Assembly: GCA_949775045.1 (NCBI GenBank)
Contig: OX459104.1
Location: 6,157,306-6,221,305, forward strand
Reading direction: 5' to 3'
DNA: 64,000 nucleotides
From: Metridium senile
Lineage: Eukaryota > Cnidaria > Anthozoa > Actiniaria > Metridiidae
The notes below the pieces were generated by a model. The model worked only from the letters and a program-made list of their open reading frames with translations, did no database searches and was not told the DNA's origin. Both the position numbers and the translations under genes were made by a program. Positions 1-9,539 of this stretch are shown here, one piece after another. Every line of letters begins with the position of its first letter. Within the stretch, counting starts at the first letter, position 1.

Positions 1-244
1 GCTACAACCAAAATATGCTATGAATAAATCGATAACAAGAGAAGAAATACCGACATCCTTTAAAGAAATATTTGTTTCATCATCTACCACTACAACAACT
101 TGTTATGTTCATATAACACAAACACGTACAACCAAAATATTCTATGAATAAATCGATAACAAGAGTAGAAATACCGACATCCTTTGCAGGCTTTAGTGTG
201 TGGACTGTAGCTTTGCTTTCTACTACTATTTTTGAAATGTGTGC
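1..244 (+). repeat. Partial palindromic MITE copy, cut by the window edge
   Basis: This stretch is related, in the opposite orientation, to about 62243-62540. Shared blocks include taccgacatcctt followed by gcaggctt and then gtgtgg/ctgtag. The unit containing ataccgacatcctt occurs twice here (about 50-62 and 171-183). The outer end (ctatttttgaaatgtgtg, 225-242) resembles the terminus of the TACACC MITE group described elsewhere. The left part lies outside the window. Confidence 0.6.
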
Positions 245-739
245 TTAATAGATTCGTGTAAACACGCACAGGTTATCATTATTCAAATATTGATCACAGA
301 ACGGTTTACATTCTTCTAACACTATTTTATCTACGTTTTATCTTCGGTGATTTTTTCCGGATATAACTAGAGGTTAAACAAACTATGCCAGACATGCAGG
401 GAGACGGCATTGGTATTTACACAGGTTGCCCGAGCTCATTAGAAAATTGAGAGAAAATTGAGAGGCGAATTCGATTTTAATCCAATTAGTGTTTGGCTAA
501 TGAATAACGAATATTCGCGACAGCACTACGTTGAACGGCTAGTACAGCGGCACACAATCTTAGCGTTCAGACGACCGTTGGTATTATTGTCGGTGTGGTG
601 GAATACAGAACATTATCGTGCTTAAAGCGGACAATTACACATTCTCTGGACAACATTTGAGATAAGTAAAACATAATTTATATTAGGCCAGGTCCAAACA
701 TTTCACAATGCACTGAACTTTTCGTTTTGGCGCCCTTGG

Positions 740-903
740 GTGGACGTAGAGTGACGTATTTTGTTATGGTTTTGCTAACCAACCATCGTTATTAGAACAA
801 AGAAAATTAACAAATCTATAGGTGGACGTACAATGACGTATTTGCTCATGGTTTTGCCAACCAACCATTGTTATTAAAACAAAGAAAATTAAAAATTCTA
901 TTG
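740..903. repeat. Tandem duplication, two 82-bp units
   Basis: Units 740-821 and 822-903 both begin gtggacgta and carry tgacgta, ttttgc.aaccaacca and aaacaaagaaaatt at the same offsets. They differ by scattered substitutions, so the duplication is not very recent. No coding function is visible. Confidence 0.8.
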
Positions 904-965
904 TGAAAATGGTTGGCAAATTAGCATCACAATACCAACACTTGTAAACACTACGCTCACCTATA

Positions 966-1225
966 TACACCTATTTCAATTAACGTTGTCCATCTGGAAT
1001 GGTTGATCTGAGACCGATAGGAATTGTAGGAGCTCATTAAATTCCAAATGTGTTGTTTTTATCACACTTGAATGGTGCTGAATTATGGATAATAGTATTT
1101 CAGAAGTAAGCATTAATATTCGAGCGTGATTATAACAGCGCATTTGCAGTTTAAGGAGCTCCCACAAACCCTATCGGTCTCAGATCGACCATTCCAGATG
1201 GACAACGTTAATTGAACTAGGTGTA
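966..1225. mobile_element. Palindromic MITE, TACACC family copy 1 (260 bp)
   Basis: The left arm (966-1020) starts TACACCTATTTCAATTAACG and the right arm (1172-1225) is its near-perfect reverse complement. Arms are about 55 bp with only a few mismatches. The TA at each end is compatible with a TA target duplication. Copies with the same terminus occur at 19759-20038 and 31358-31600. No transposase is encoded, so this is non-autonomous. Confidence 0.8.
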
Positions 1226-1239
1226 TATTGACCGAATGC

Positions 1240-1870
1240 AAACTGACTTTCAGGAATAAAAACCTAATCTTAAAAAAACAAGCACCACATTCAGATAGAG
1301 CAAGCAGAAATATATATATTTAGAAAGTTTTATTGCTATAAATAAAATTCAAGTGAAGGTATATTTGGAATCAAAATTACAGAGATTTGGATGTGTTCAG
1401 TGAACTGTTTCCTTGCTAGCCTCGTTGTGGTGTTTTTCACACTTTTGAAATATTCTTAACTTCTCAATTTTAATATTTTTGTCTCAAATTTGTTTAACTT
1501 TGTTGATGTCATTCTAATCTATAATTTTGATGTGGTGGTCAATTTAAATATTAATTAAAAAACTGTACGATAATGAGTGGCGGCCATAGTGGCATTCGGT
1601 CCATAGTGCGACTTTTAAGCGTTGGATGTCTTTCAAATTTAAAACATAAAACAAATCAATACAACACCCTCAAGGTTATTTTCAGTTATAAATGTTATTG
1701 TCTGTGAAGATCGGAAGCGATTTGAGTGATTATTAAGCGAGTTACTGCTATTTTTAAACTCACTGACTTAGAGTCATATACACAGATAGTGAGCTATGGC
1801 TACTTAGTTTAGTTTAGTTTATTTGCTCTCTTTGAATATTACAATTTATACATAGAATTATGGGGGGCTT
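1240..1870. other. AT-rich intergenic stretch, nothing recognised
   Basis: I see no convincing ORF, RNA gene or repeat apart from a short agttt reiteration near 1805-1822. Confidence 0.5.
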
Positions 1871-1880
1871 ATAGTGACTA

Positions 1881-2145
1881 TACGGGGACGTTCCGCCAAA
1901 TAGGGTATGGTTTTTTGCCTTGGCGTCTTGAATAGGGTATACAATTTAGCCTAATTTGTCTTAAATTGCCTTACCTAGGGTATACAATTTCCCCCTTGAG
2001 TCTTGGATAGGGTCTACTTTTTACCAATTTGTCTTGAAATAGGGTACATATTTTTAGGATTCTGCTGTCTTAAATAGGGTACATATTTTTAGGATTCTGC
2101 TGTCTTAAATAGGGTCAGGGTTTAGAGGTACCAGCGGAACGTCCC
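1881..2145. repeat. Short inverted-repeat element with GGGGACGTTCCGC ends
   Basis: ggggacgttccgc (1881-1893) is mirrored by gcggaacgtcccc (2133-2145). Inside, the phrase gtcttaaatagggtacatat with its flank is repeated twice (about 2068-2115), with looser tcttgaatagggta echoes before it. This looks like a small MITE-like insertion next to a LINE scrap. Confidence 0.5.
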
Positions 2146-2159
2146 CGTCAGAAACTGGG

Positions 2160-2493
2160 TCAAGTACCCCCCCTCCCCCCCCCCCGGGCCGTAAAGTGTG
2201 GTAAAAAAGATTAAGCGTATGATGTAATTTTGCTTTGTCTGGATTTTCGTAAGATGTGTTGTGTGTGTGCTTCTCCAAGCCATGATGGCGTAAGATATAT
2301 AGGGATAGATAAGATTGTAATATATCTGCTTAAGTTGTTTAACTGAAAAATAATGCCTTAATTTTGCAATAATCCCTGTATTACGTGATATGCGTGAGCA
2401 TATGTACGAAATGTGATGTTTCCAACTCATCGAATCATCTATCATAACACCCAAATATTTTATAAATTTTTTCCTCTCAATGGGCATTTCCAT
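2160..2493 (-). pseudogene. LINE reverse transcriptase C-terminal fragment
   Basis: On the minus strand this reads KKFIKYLGVMIDDSMSWKHH, then a stretch with SRISRNTGIIAKLRHY and IYYNLIYPYISYAIMAW. This is the pattern of the segment after the YXDD motif in many non-LTR reverse transcriptases. Only about 110 residues remain. The upstream part carries an in-frame stop and the downstream end runs into a C-rich tract (2165-2185). It is a dead 5'-truncated copy whose clade I cannot assign. Confidence 0.75.
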
Positions 2494-2499
2494 TCCATT

Positions 2500-2898
2500 G
2501 TCTATAGGGATTTTTTTTTAAATTTGGTGATCTACCTGTGGTGTTACCAAGGAAAGGAAATGTTTATGGGATCCATTTAGGGATCATTTGCGAAATCGAT
2601 CACCGATCACTCCTACCACTTGGACAAAGGGAGTACCCCCCGGAATGTTTTAAATACCATGTCGAAGGCAAAGAAAGACAACGATTTAAAGATCGATAAA
2701 GTAAATAACAGTTTATCTTTATTCCGGTCTTGGGGTTAAACAATGATTGGAAGCCTTATCAACATTTTTAGCCTTATCAGATACAGTACATCTTAATATG
2801 CCATCTCATTGTTTATGCATTCCATAAACCACATTCATACTAGTTAGAGCCAAAACACTATAGTCATGAATTAAAAACAAAATAGTTTGCATGCCAAT
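2500..2898. other. Intergenic stretch, nothing recognised
   Basis: AT-rich sequence between a LINE scrap and a foldback element. No ORF or repeat is supported here. Confidence 0.4.
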
Positions 2899-3310
2899 GG
2901 CCCGGGAAAACGGCTTCAACATTTGCTTCAACATTCGTTCGATTTTGTTGAACGCTGTAGAATGGTTGTTGCATGAACGATGTTGAATGGAGGTGGGCAA
3001 AAGGTTTCAACATTTACTTAAACATCTGTTCGATTTTGTTGAATGATAATGTTGAAACCGTTTGCCACCCCCTTTCAACATTGTTGAAACGTGTTACGTA
3101 TTTGACTTCAACTGCGATTCAACATTCACAGAACAAAAGAAATAATTATGAATGGATGTTGAAGTAAAGTTTAAACGCGTTTAAACTCTTCCAACATCAA
3201 TTCAACATCGTTTCAACACGTTTTAACAATGTTGAAATAGTTAAAAAGCGTTTAAACATTGCCATTCAACAAAATCGAACGGATGTTGAAGCAAATGTTT
3301 GCCCGGGCCC
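2899..3310. mobile_element. Foldback element rich in TTCAACATTGTTGAA-type motifs
   Basis: The ends are inverted: ggcccggg plus ttcaacatttgcttcaacat on the left (from 2899) and the complementary block ending gcccgggccc on the right (to 3310). Both arms hold a cgattttgttgaa core and many short palindromes around caacattgttgaa. A relative is at 63800-64000. Non-autonomous, about 410 bp. Confidence 0.75.
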
Positions 3311-3337
3311 TTTTTTTGTTGACGTTCCGAGTTCTTA

Positions 3338-3500
3338 ATTGTTTCCACCAAACGGCAAACACAATAGAGCTTACTTACAAGTTATTTGTATTTCTAATCA
3401 AGATATTCACATATATTTGTGAATTCCTCTTGTATTTTAATATAAGAATATGTTTGTACTATATATTTGTTTAGGAGAAACATTGATATATAATATATGC
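3338..3500. repeat. Dispersed repeat, copy 1 of 2
   Basis: This matches 15095-15290 over its whole length. Shared blocks are ccaaacgg, cacaatagagctt, agatatt.caca, atttgtgaatt, gaatat/gatatgc and tttgtttaggagaaacattg. Divergence is moderate with small indels. Neither copy shows coding potential. Confidence 0.7.
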
Positions 3501-3831
3501 ATACAACTATTTCAAAAAAGGTTGATAAAGTTTTTGTTGCATGTTGCGGCAAGTTTGACATGTTTTTTATTCAAATTTCATAAATGGCCACCACCAGTTA
3601 TCACAATATTTAATTGCTGTTTTAAGAAAAATATAGCTATCATATGATTGGCATTCACAGTAAGAATAACTTGTGAGCGTTTGAGAAAAACGTGTCAAAC
3701 ATGTAAGATCTAGAAGGTATATGAGTTTGAAAAATCAGAAAAATACCAAAACAAGGCAACAAAGGCCTTAGCAGAAAATAACATACAAATCTCTACATTC
3801 TTGATTTAAATTAAGTTAAACCATGGAATAA

Positions 3832-3981
3832 TAGAGTACAAACACTAAAAGTGTGCAATACTTTGTACTATTTACCACTAAATAGTGTTGATTAAACAAT
3901 AGAGAACAAAAGAATTTGCTTACTGTAATTTAGCAGTATTTAGTGGTATTTATGTTGCACACTTTTAGTGTTTGTACTCTA
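3832..3981. mobile_element. 150-bp MITE, TAGAG family copy 1
   Basis: The ends are perfect inverted repeats: TAGAGTACAAACACTAAAAG at 3832 and its complement ending at 3981, extending to about 27 bp. The internal sequence is partly palindromic around tagtg. The termini resemble those of 8161-8411 (TAGAGCGAAAACACTAGAA). Confidence 0.8.
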
Positions 3982-4340
3982 TCAAGTAAATTCTAACAAA
4001 TAGTCAGTATCTAGTGACACATTGTTGCTTCTACTCACCCAGAATAAATAATAAAACAAAGGATAATGAGGATTCTTGTGTATTACTCTTTTGTCTCAAA
4101 ATGTTCTATTTGTCACTATTTGTTAGTACTTTCTTAGATTGCATTTCATGGTTTAACTGAATTTGCTTTACCTAAATCCTTGCAATAAAAATATACAAAA
4201 TGGTATAACTTTAAAAACATTAAAAAATGTCACCATTTTTGCAAAAAAACGGAATCCAATCTTGTTTACATTTTGTTTTCTATTTATATAACCAACATTC
4301 GCATATCTATTTATTCGAGTAGATTCTAAAATTAAAGTGT

Positions 4341-5241
4341 ATCTCACCCCTAATACAATACTTTCTGTATCGATTCTACATAAAGTGAACAGTTTAATAG
4401 TGAAATATTTCTTGATTTGAGTGATGCGTCTTTAAGCTATAAGGGTTTATATATCCAATATGTTAATGGCTGTGACGTCATACTAGGCTTCAGTATATAT
4501 TCAAACTTTAACAGGCCCACACAAACAGTAAGACATCATAATTATACTTGTCGTTTACACTAAGTTAAATGTAAATTTGGTGTGTAATAATGACCAGTGT
4601 TTAGTATTATGATTAAAACAAGTACACGCAAATGCCTGGTATGACGTCACAGTCATTAACATATTGGAAGTATGCTATCCCTTATCTGGATAAAGTGGTT
4701 CTTGTGTAATTGGTATTTAGTGAGAAATTAGGCTAAGGTGGTTTTAACTGGTTCTTATTTACAAAGCAAAAACAATTTCCCTTATTTTTTTTTTCTTTTT
4801 ATATTATATAAATTGTTATGTAGAATACATCTGAATGATGGATGTATTCTCATTGAGAACATAATACATTTGTAAAACATTTTTCTTGCATTGATTTTAA
4901 GTTTGGGCATATATATTCAGACTCAACTTATATTTTTTCAATTGACCAAATAAATCTTGAAACCTTTCATATAAGAACCAGTCTAATTTTTTAGCCGTAA
5001 AGCGGTTCTTTTTTAACAGGTGCTTAGAAAGCAAATTTTAGCCTAGTGGTTCTTAATCCACTGGTTCTTATATGCGGGTTTTTACTGTATTTCACTATTC
5101 AACTATTCACTTCATGTCGAATCGATACAGAAAGTATTGTATTAGGGGTGAGATGAATCACTCAAATCAAGAACTATTTCACTATTAAACGATTCACTTC
5201 ATATCGAATCGATACAGAAAGTATTGTATTAGGGGTGAGAT
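4341..5241. repeat. Nested inverted-repeat composite (0.9 kb)
   Basis: atctcacccctaatacaata at 4341 and the following tactttctgtatcgat recur inverted twice at the right side (5118-5153 and 5206-5241), the two right copies being about 88 bp apart. Inside lies a second inverted pair at 4455-4488 and 4634-4667, both containing atgacgtca and ttaat..catattgg. It may be a palindromic element inserted in, or duplicated with, another. Confidence 0.65.
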
Positions 5242-5249
5242 GTACATAT

Positions 5250-5590
5250 GAACCAATAATAGATATTTGCTTGCTGTGAAATGTGCACGTAATATTTTAT
5301 TATGACGACAATCGTGCTGTTATCATCGAGTCAATCGTACCACCGGATACATCAACAGTTAAAATAATAGTTTGAACTATTCTTAATACATTGTTGATAG
5401 AAATATTATACATGTTTAATATGGGGATAACCATAACCATATATAGCTATAAATAGTTGTATATAAATATAATTATTGGTTCAGTGGGTTTGAAGTTCAT
5501 CTACGATGGTTGGCATGCATGGTCATCGTATTGTATTCTTCTTGTTCTTGTTCTTTTTGATCTTATATATTCTTCTTGGCTTGTTGTTGT
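5250..5590. other. AT-rich stretch, nothing recognised
   Basis: No ORF, repeat or RNA gene could be supported between the nested inverted repeats and the CTT tract. Confidence 0.4.
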
Positions 5591-5720
5591 TCTTCTTCTA
5601 AAGTTTCTTCTTTTTCTTCTTCTTCTTCTTTTTATTTTCTTGTTCTTGTTGTTCTTGTTGTTGTTGTTCTTTTCTTTTTTGGCCTTCTTCTTCTTCTTCT
5701 TCTTCTTCTTCTTCTTCTTC
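5590..5720. repeat. (CTT/GTT)n simple repeat
   Basis: Imperfect ttc/tct reiteration with interspersed gtt. It yields apparent poly-Leu/Phe and poly-Glu/Lys reading frames that are artefacts of the triplet repeat. Confidence 0.85.
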
Positions 5721-6050
5721 CTTAATATAAGCCCGCTTCCCTTGCAGCCCCAAGTTTTGCAGTGACATCAATTTTGTATAATAAACCATTTTCAAATTTA
5801 GTCGACACATGTCTACTTGACTTGTCTGTTTAGTGGTGACAATACATTGACCTCTCCCTTACCCCACCCCCTGGGGACTCATGTACCCCACATCACGAAG
5901 AACAAACCAACTGATAAAATAAAACACAAACACTCCAAAACACTCAGAACGGATCAAATGAACCCCAAAAGATTAAAAGTGCAAGTTAAGGCGAGACTGG
6001 AATAAAACTGACTTCGCCTCTTTCCTGGGACTTACTGTAAGTCAGGCAGG

Positions 6051-6387
6051 ATGAGCTTGCATTGTGAATACTGCGAGGCCGAGCGCTTGCATATTTCAAG
6101 CTCCATTTACCCATTTCGACAACTACCACTACAAATTTGTACTATTTGCCCTACAGATTCTGCTAGTTGGTTTCCTGTTCATCTTAATTCACTATCTCCG
6201 CACACTGATGTACCAGTACACGAGATTAGCCCCAACTCTACTGCAAAAGAAATAGACGAAGAACACGAGGAATCAAGAAGTGAATCGACTAAAGGAGAAG
6301 CAGTTAAAATGTCTGGATGTTCACCAGTTAAAGCTGAGAAGTTGAATTTTAGTATTGAGAGTATTCTGTATGGCTCCACGTCAAAAG
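6051..6387 (+). CDS. Homeobox gene, exon 1 (N-terminal region with eh1-like motif)
   Basis: This is the proposed first coding exon of a homeodomain transcription factor. It starts at the ATG at 6051 and encodes 112 residues plus one base. It contains a Cys-rich start (CEYCEAERLH), a Ser/Glu-rich acidic stretch, and at the end NFSIESILYGS, which fits the FSIxxIL type of eh1 motif that recruits Groucho/TLE co-repressors in many homeodomain proteins. The donor is aaaag/gttggt. The leftover base (phase 1) joins the acceptor at 7080/7081 to make a Val codon, so the two exons splice in frame. The start is inferred, since no transcript evidence is available. A 5' UTR exon further upstream cannot be excluded. 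Confidence 0.65.
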
Positions 6388-6529
6388 GTTGGTAAAAAAT
6401 AAAAAATATTTGTTTGCACGCAGGTATTAATTCATAATAAATCATAAGAGGTTTCTGTTCGAGAGGTTTTTATTGGAGTAGTTTTCATTATATTACATTT
6501 AATTGGTGGTTTGGATTAGAGTGGTTGTC

Positions 6530-6905
6530 ATTCCAGTAATTTCATTCGAGTGGTTTTTATCCCAGTAATTTCATTCGAGTGGTTTTTATCCCAGTAATTT
6601 CATTCGAGTGGTTTTTATCCCAGTAATTTCATTCGAGTGGTTTTTATTCCATGCAGTGATTTCATTCGAGTGGTTCTTATTCCAGTAATTTCATTCGAGT
6701 GGTTTTTATTCCATTAATTTCATTCGAGTGGTTTTTATTCCATGCAGTGATTTCATTCGAGTGGTTTTTATTCCATTAATTTCATTCGAGTGGTTGTTAT
6801 TCCATGCAGTGATTTCATTCGAGTGGTTTTTATTCCATTAATTTTATTCGAGTGATTTTTATTCCAGTAATTTCATTCGAGTGGTTTTCATTTCAGTGGG
6901 TTTAT
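6530..6905. repeat. 27-32 bp minisatellite inside the homeobox intron
   Basis: About twelve copies of a unit like aatttcattcgagtggtttt followed by tattccagt. Some units carry the longer spacer ccatgcagtga. The array occupies more than half of the 693-bp intron (6388-7080). Similar diverged phrases (gagtggtt) flank it from 6460 to 6965. Spacing of exon splice signals is not affected. Confidence 0.85.
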
Positions 6906-7080
6906 TTTTAGAGTGGTTATCTTTTAATGGTTAGATTCGAGTGGTTAACTAGAGTGGTTTTCATTCCACTGGTGCCGTTGCGACACGATAAAATTGCATA
7001 GTGTGAAATATCGCCGACTCCCCATACACTAATACCTTAATAAATGAAAGCTCCCTTAATGTCATCAAATTTCTTTTTAG

Positions 7081-7346
7081 TTTCATCAACTCACTCCCAA
7101 CGAAAACCTCCCAGGCCGAGACCTGTTTTTTCTCCATCACAACGACAGTACTTGGAGAAATTCTTCAACACCAAGCCTTACCTCCAGAAGAATGAGAGGA
7201 CAGGGATTGCATCTCTACTGAGCCTCACCGAAAAACAGGTCAAGATATGGTTCCAAAATCGACGCGTTAAGAGAAAACACGAGATGCATCAACACATGTC
7301 TGATGGAGTACATGGATACTTGTGCGCGCAGTGTTTCCCACATTGA
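7081..7346 (+). CDS. Homeobox gene, exon 2 (ANTP-like homeodomain and C-terminus)
   Basis: This exon encodes a full homeodomain followed by a short tail; with exon 1 the protein is about 200 aa. The acceptor is ttctttttag/TTTCATC. Hallmarks are present: F8 (PVFSPSQ), L16 and F20 (QYLEKFF), and helix 3 QVKIWFQNRRVKRKHE with W48, F49, Q50, N51 and R53. Helix 3 most resembles ANTP-class domains such as Gsx (KQVKIWFQNRRVK), but the N-terminal arm and helix 1 (RPRPVFSPSQRQ) are divergent, so I do not assign a family. The tail ends YLCAQCFPH with the stop at 7344-7346. A pogo-like MITE begins 17 bp after the stop. The product is expected to be a nuclear DNA-binding regulator, with the eh1-like motif suggesting repression. 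Confidence 0.85.
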
Positions 7347-7362
7347 AAATGCGCGAATTGTA

Positions 7363-7553
7363 TACAGTGGAACCCCGTTAATCCGGTCACCGAAGGGACA
7401 GCACAAAATGGCCGTATTAGCGGGGTGGCCGTATTAAGCGGGTACATTTTATAGAAAATGTATGGGCATGCATTTCGTCGGGACCTAAAAAGTTGGCCGC
7501 AATAACGGGGTGACCGTATTAAGCGGGTGGCCGTAAGGCGGAGTTCCACTGTA
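7363..7553. mobile_element. pogo/Tigger-like MITE (191 bp with TA ends)
   Basis: The ends are TACAGTGGAACCCCGTTAAT and the near complement ggagttccactgta. The body is a palindrome of ggccgtatta/agcggg blocks. CAGT.GAACC termini with TA target duplications are characteristic of pogo-type elements. A second copy is at 63500-63687. It sits immediately downstream of the homeobox stop codon and may form part of its 3' UTR. Confidence 0.8.
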
Positions 7554-7639
7554 CCAGTTTTGAAAATATTTCCTAGTGTAAACCTTTTCCGAAAAACTTT
7601 GTCACACATGAAGTGCATGAAAAGGCTACAAGCTAGTAG

Positions 7640-8160
7640 CGTGGGGGACTATGGGTAATATATGTATACTTGAGTAGAACGCATGGATTTCGTGGCCACA
7701 TCCCACATATGATAATGTGTTAATGTTGAGAAATGTATAGTAGTGTAGGGGACTTAGGGTAACCTATGTATACTTGAGTACAACACAGTGGTTTTATGGC
7801 CACATCGCCACATTTGTCAATGTGTTATTGAGAAATGACTAGTAGTGCAGGGGACTATGGGAAACCTATGTATACTTTACTAGAACTAGAATAACACAGT
7901 GATTTTATGGCCACATCGCCACACTTGTCAATGTGTCATTGAGAAATGACTAGTAATGCAGGGGACTATGGGTAACCTAAGTATACTTTACTAGAACGCA
8001 GGGAATAAATGGCTACATCGCTACACTTGTCCGAAATGTGGTATTTAGAAACGACTAGTAGTGCAGGGAACTATGTGTAACCTATGTATGCTTTACTAGA
8101 ATAACGCAGTGATTTCATGGCCACATCGCCACACTTGTCAATGTGTTATTTAGAAATGAG
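7640..8160. repeat. Tandem array, about five 110-120 bp units
   Basis: Each unit carries gggactatgggtaacctatg, then tatactt.a.tagaac, then tggccacatcgccacacttg and tgtgttattgagaaatg. Divergence between units is low. Confidence 0.85.
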
Positions 8161-8411
8161 TAGAGCGAAAACACTAGAACCATGAAACAAAATCAAATTG
8201 TTAGTGTGTAATAGTTCTTATTTAGCGACTATTAGTTACTATAAAAGACAAGTAAAGTTGTAATGAGGTATTGTTTCCTTTTGTATTTGATTTTTCTTTT
8301 TTTTGATTTTTTTTTTGATTTTTTTTTTTTTTTTGAGTGATACTGACTAAATAGTCACTAAATAAAAACTATTAGTTGTTTTTATTTCATGGTTCTAGTG
8401 TTTTCGCTCTA
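8161..8411. mobile_element. 251-bp MITE, TAGAG family copy 2, nested
   Basis: The ends TAGAGCGAAAACACTAGAAC and the exact complement (to about 27 bp) bound an AT-rich interior with T-tracts. It is inserted at the distal end of the tandem array. The termini match the style of 3832-3981. Confidence 0.8.
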
Positions 8412-8509
8412 TTTTAATTTATCAGAAAACAAGAAAGGCGTACCGAATGCACAATCTGAAATGATCCATGATCCTTTGCGTCACTAGCTGGTAGGCTTTT
8501 CACAGGTGA

Positions 8510-8820
8510 AAATCCTTCTTGGAAAGGGTGTATCTACACCGGTTTTCACAAAGCTCCCCCTTCCCCACGGGTATTAGACTTATGGTAGCTGAAAGATATT
8601 TATAGAGGAGGAGTAATTTTAGAAATACTGTTTGTATCTCGAAATTATATAAAAAACCTACAAAAAGGATATACTTATGATTTGAAAAGACAACAATACT
8701 GAAACGTATTTTTACACACAGAAAAGTTTAAATAAAATGATTGTTAGAAAAAATGTTTTTTTAATCTTTTGCGGCCAATCGACCACGCATGCGCAAAAAA
8801 GTAAGCACGGCTTTCATCAA
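8510..8820. other. Intergenic stretch, nothing recognised
   Basis: AT-rich sequence between the TIR element and the minisatellite. No feature could be supported. Confidence 0.4.
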
Positions 8821-8823
8821 AGG

Positions 8824-9536
8824 CAGCCCAACTGATTTATCAACAGGCAGCATACTAGTCTATCCACAGGCAGCCCAACTGGTCTATCCACAGGCAGCCC
8901 AACTATAGTCTATCCACAGGCAGCCCAACTGGTCTATCTACAGGCAGCCCAAGTAGTCTATCCACAGGCAGCCCAACTAGTCAATCCACAGGCAGCCCAA
9001 GTAGTCTATCCACAGGCAGCCCAAGTAGTCTATCCACAGGCAGCCCAAGTAGTTTATCCACAGGCAGCCCAACTAGTCTATCCACAGGCAGCCCAACTGG
9101 TCTATCCACAGGCAGCCCAACTAGTCTATCCACAGGCAGCCCAACTAGTCTATCCACAGGCAGCCCAAGTAGTCTATCTACAGGCAGCCCAAGTAGTTTA
9201 TCCACAGGCAGCCCAAGTAGTCTATCCACAGGCAGCCCAAGTAGTCTATCTACAGGCAGCCCAAGTAGTTTATCCACAGGCAGCCCAAGTAGTCTATCTA
9301 CAGGCAGCCCAACTAGTCTATCTACAGGCAGCCCAACTAGTCTATCCACAGGCAGCCCAACTAGTCTATTCACAGGCAGCCCAAGTAGTCTATCCACAGG
9401 CAGCCCAAGTAGTCTATTCACAGGTAACCCAACTAGTCTATCCACAGGCAGCCCAACTAGTCTATCCACAGGCAGCCCAACTAGTCTATCCACAGGCAGC
9501 CCAACTAGTCTATCCACAGGCAGCCAAACTAGTCTT
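8824..9536. repeat. 24-bp minisatellite, about 29 copies
   Basis: The unit is close to agtctatccacaggcagccc plus aact, with variants aagt and ggt. Because 24 is a multiple of three, the minus strand stays open for 178 codons as an 8-residue repeat (DRLVGLPV/DRLLGLPV). There is no flanking coding sequence, signal peptide or splice context, so I treat the reading frame as a by-product. Confidence 0.9.
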
Positions 9537-9539
9537 TCT

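Larger units (their letters stand above)
7618..8501. mobile_element. Non-autonomous TIR element carrying a tandem array
   Basis: The terminal inverted repeats are gaaaaggctacaagctagta (7619 on) and the complementary block ending taggcttttc (about 8479-8501), with a few mismatches. Inside lie five copies of a 110-120 bp unit (7640-8160) and a nested MITE (8161-8411). A shorter relative in reverse orientation is at 21503-21676, carrying the same end and about one unit. Confidence 0.65.

Noticed and set aside
5457..5810. Leu/Phe-rich frame on plus and Glu/Lys-rich frame on minus strand
   Set aside because: Both come from the (CTT)n simple repeat.
6438..6965. CRISPR-like array in regular direct repeats
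   Set aside because: Repeats are contiguous with no unique spacers and the genome is eukaryotic; it is a minisatellite.
8981..9517. 178-residue DRLVGLPV repeat protein
   Set aside because: Unit length of 24 bp keeps any stop-free frame open; no flanking exon or start context. Reported as a minisatellite with a low-priority check.
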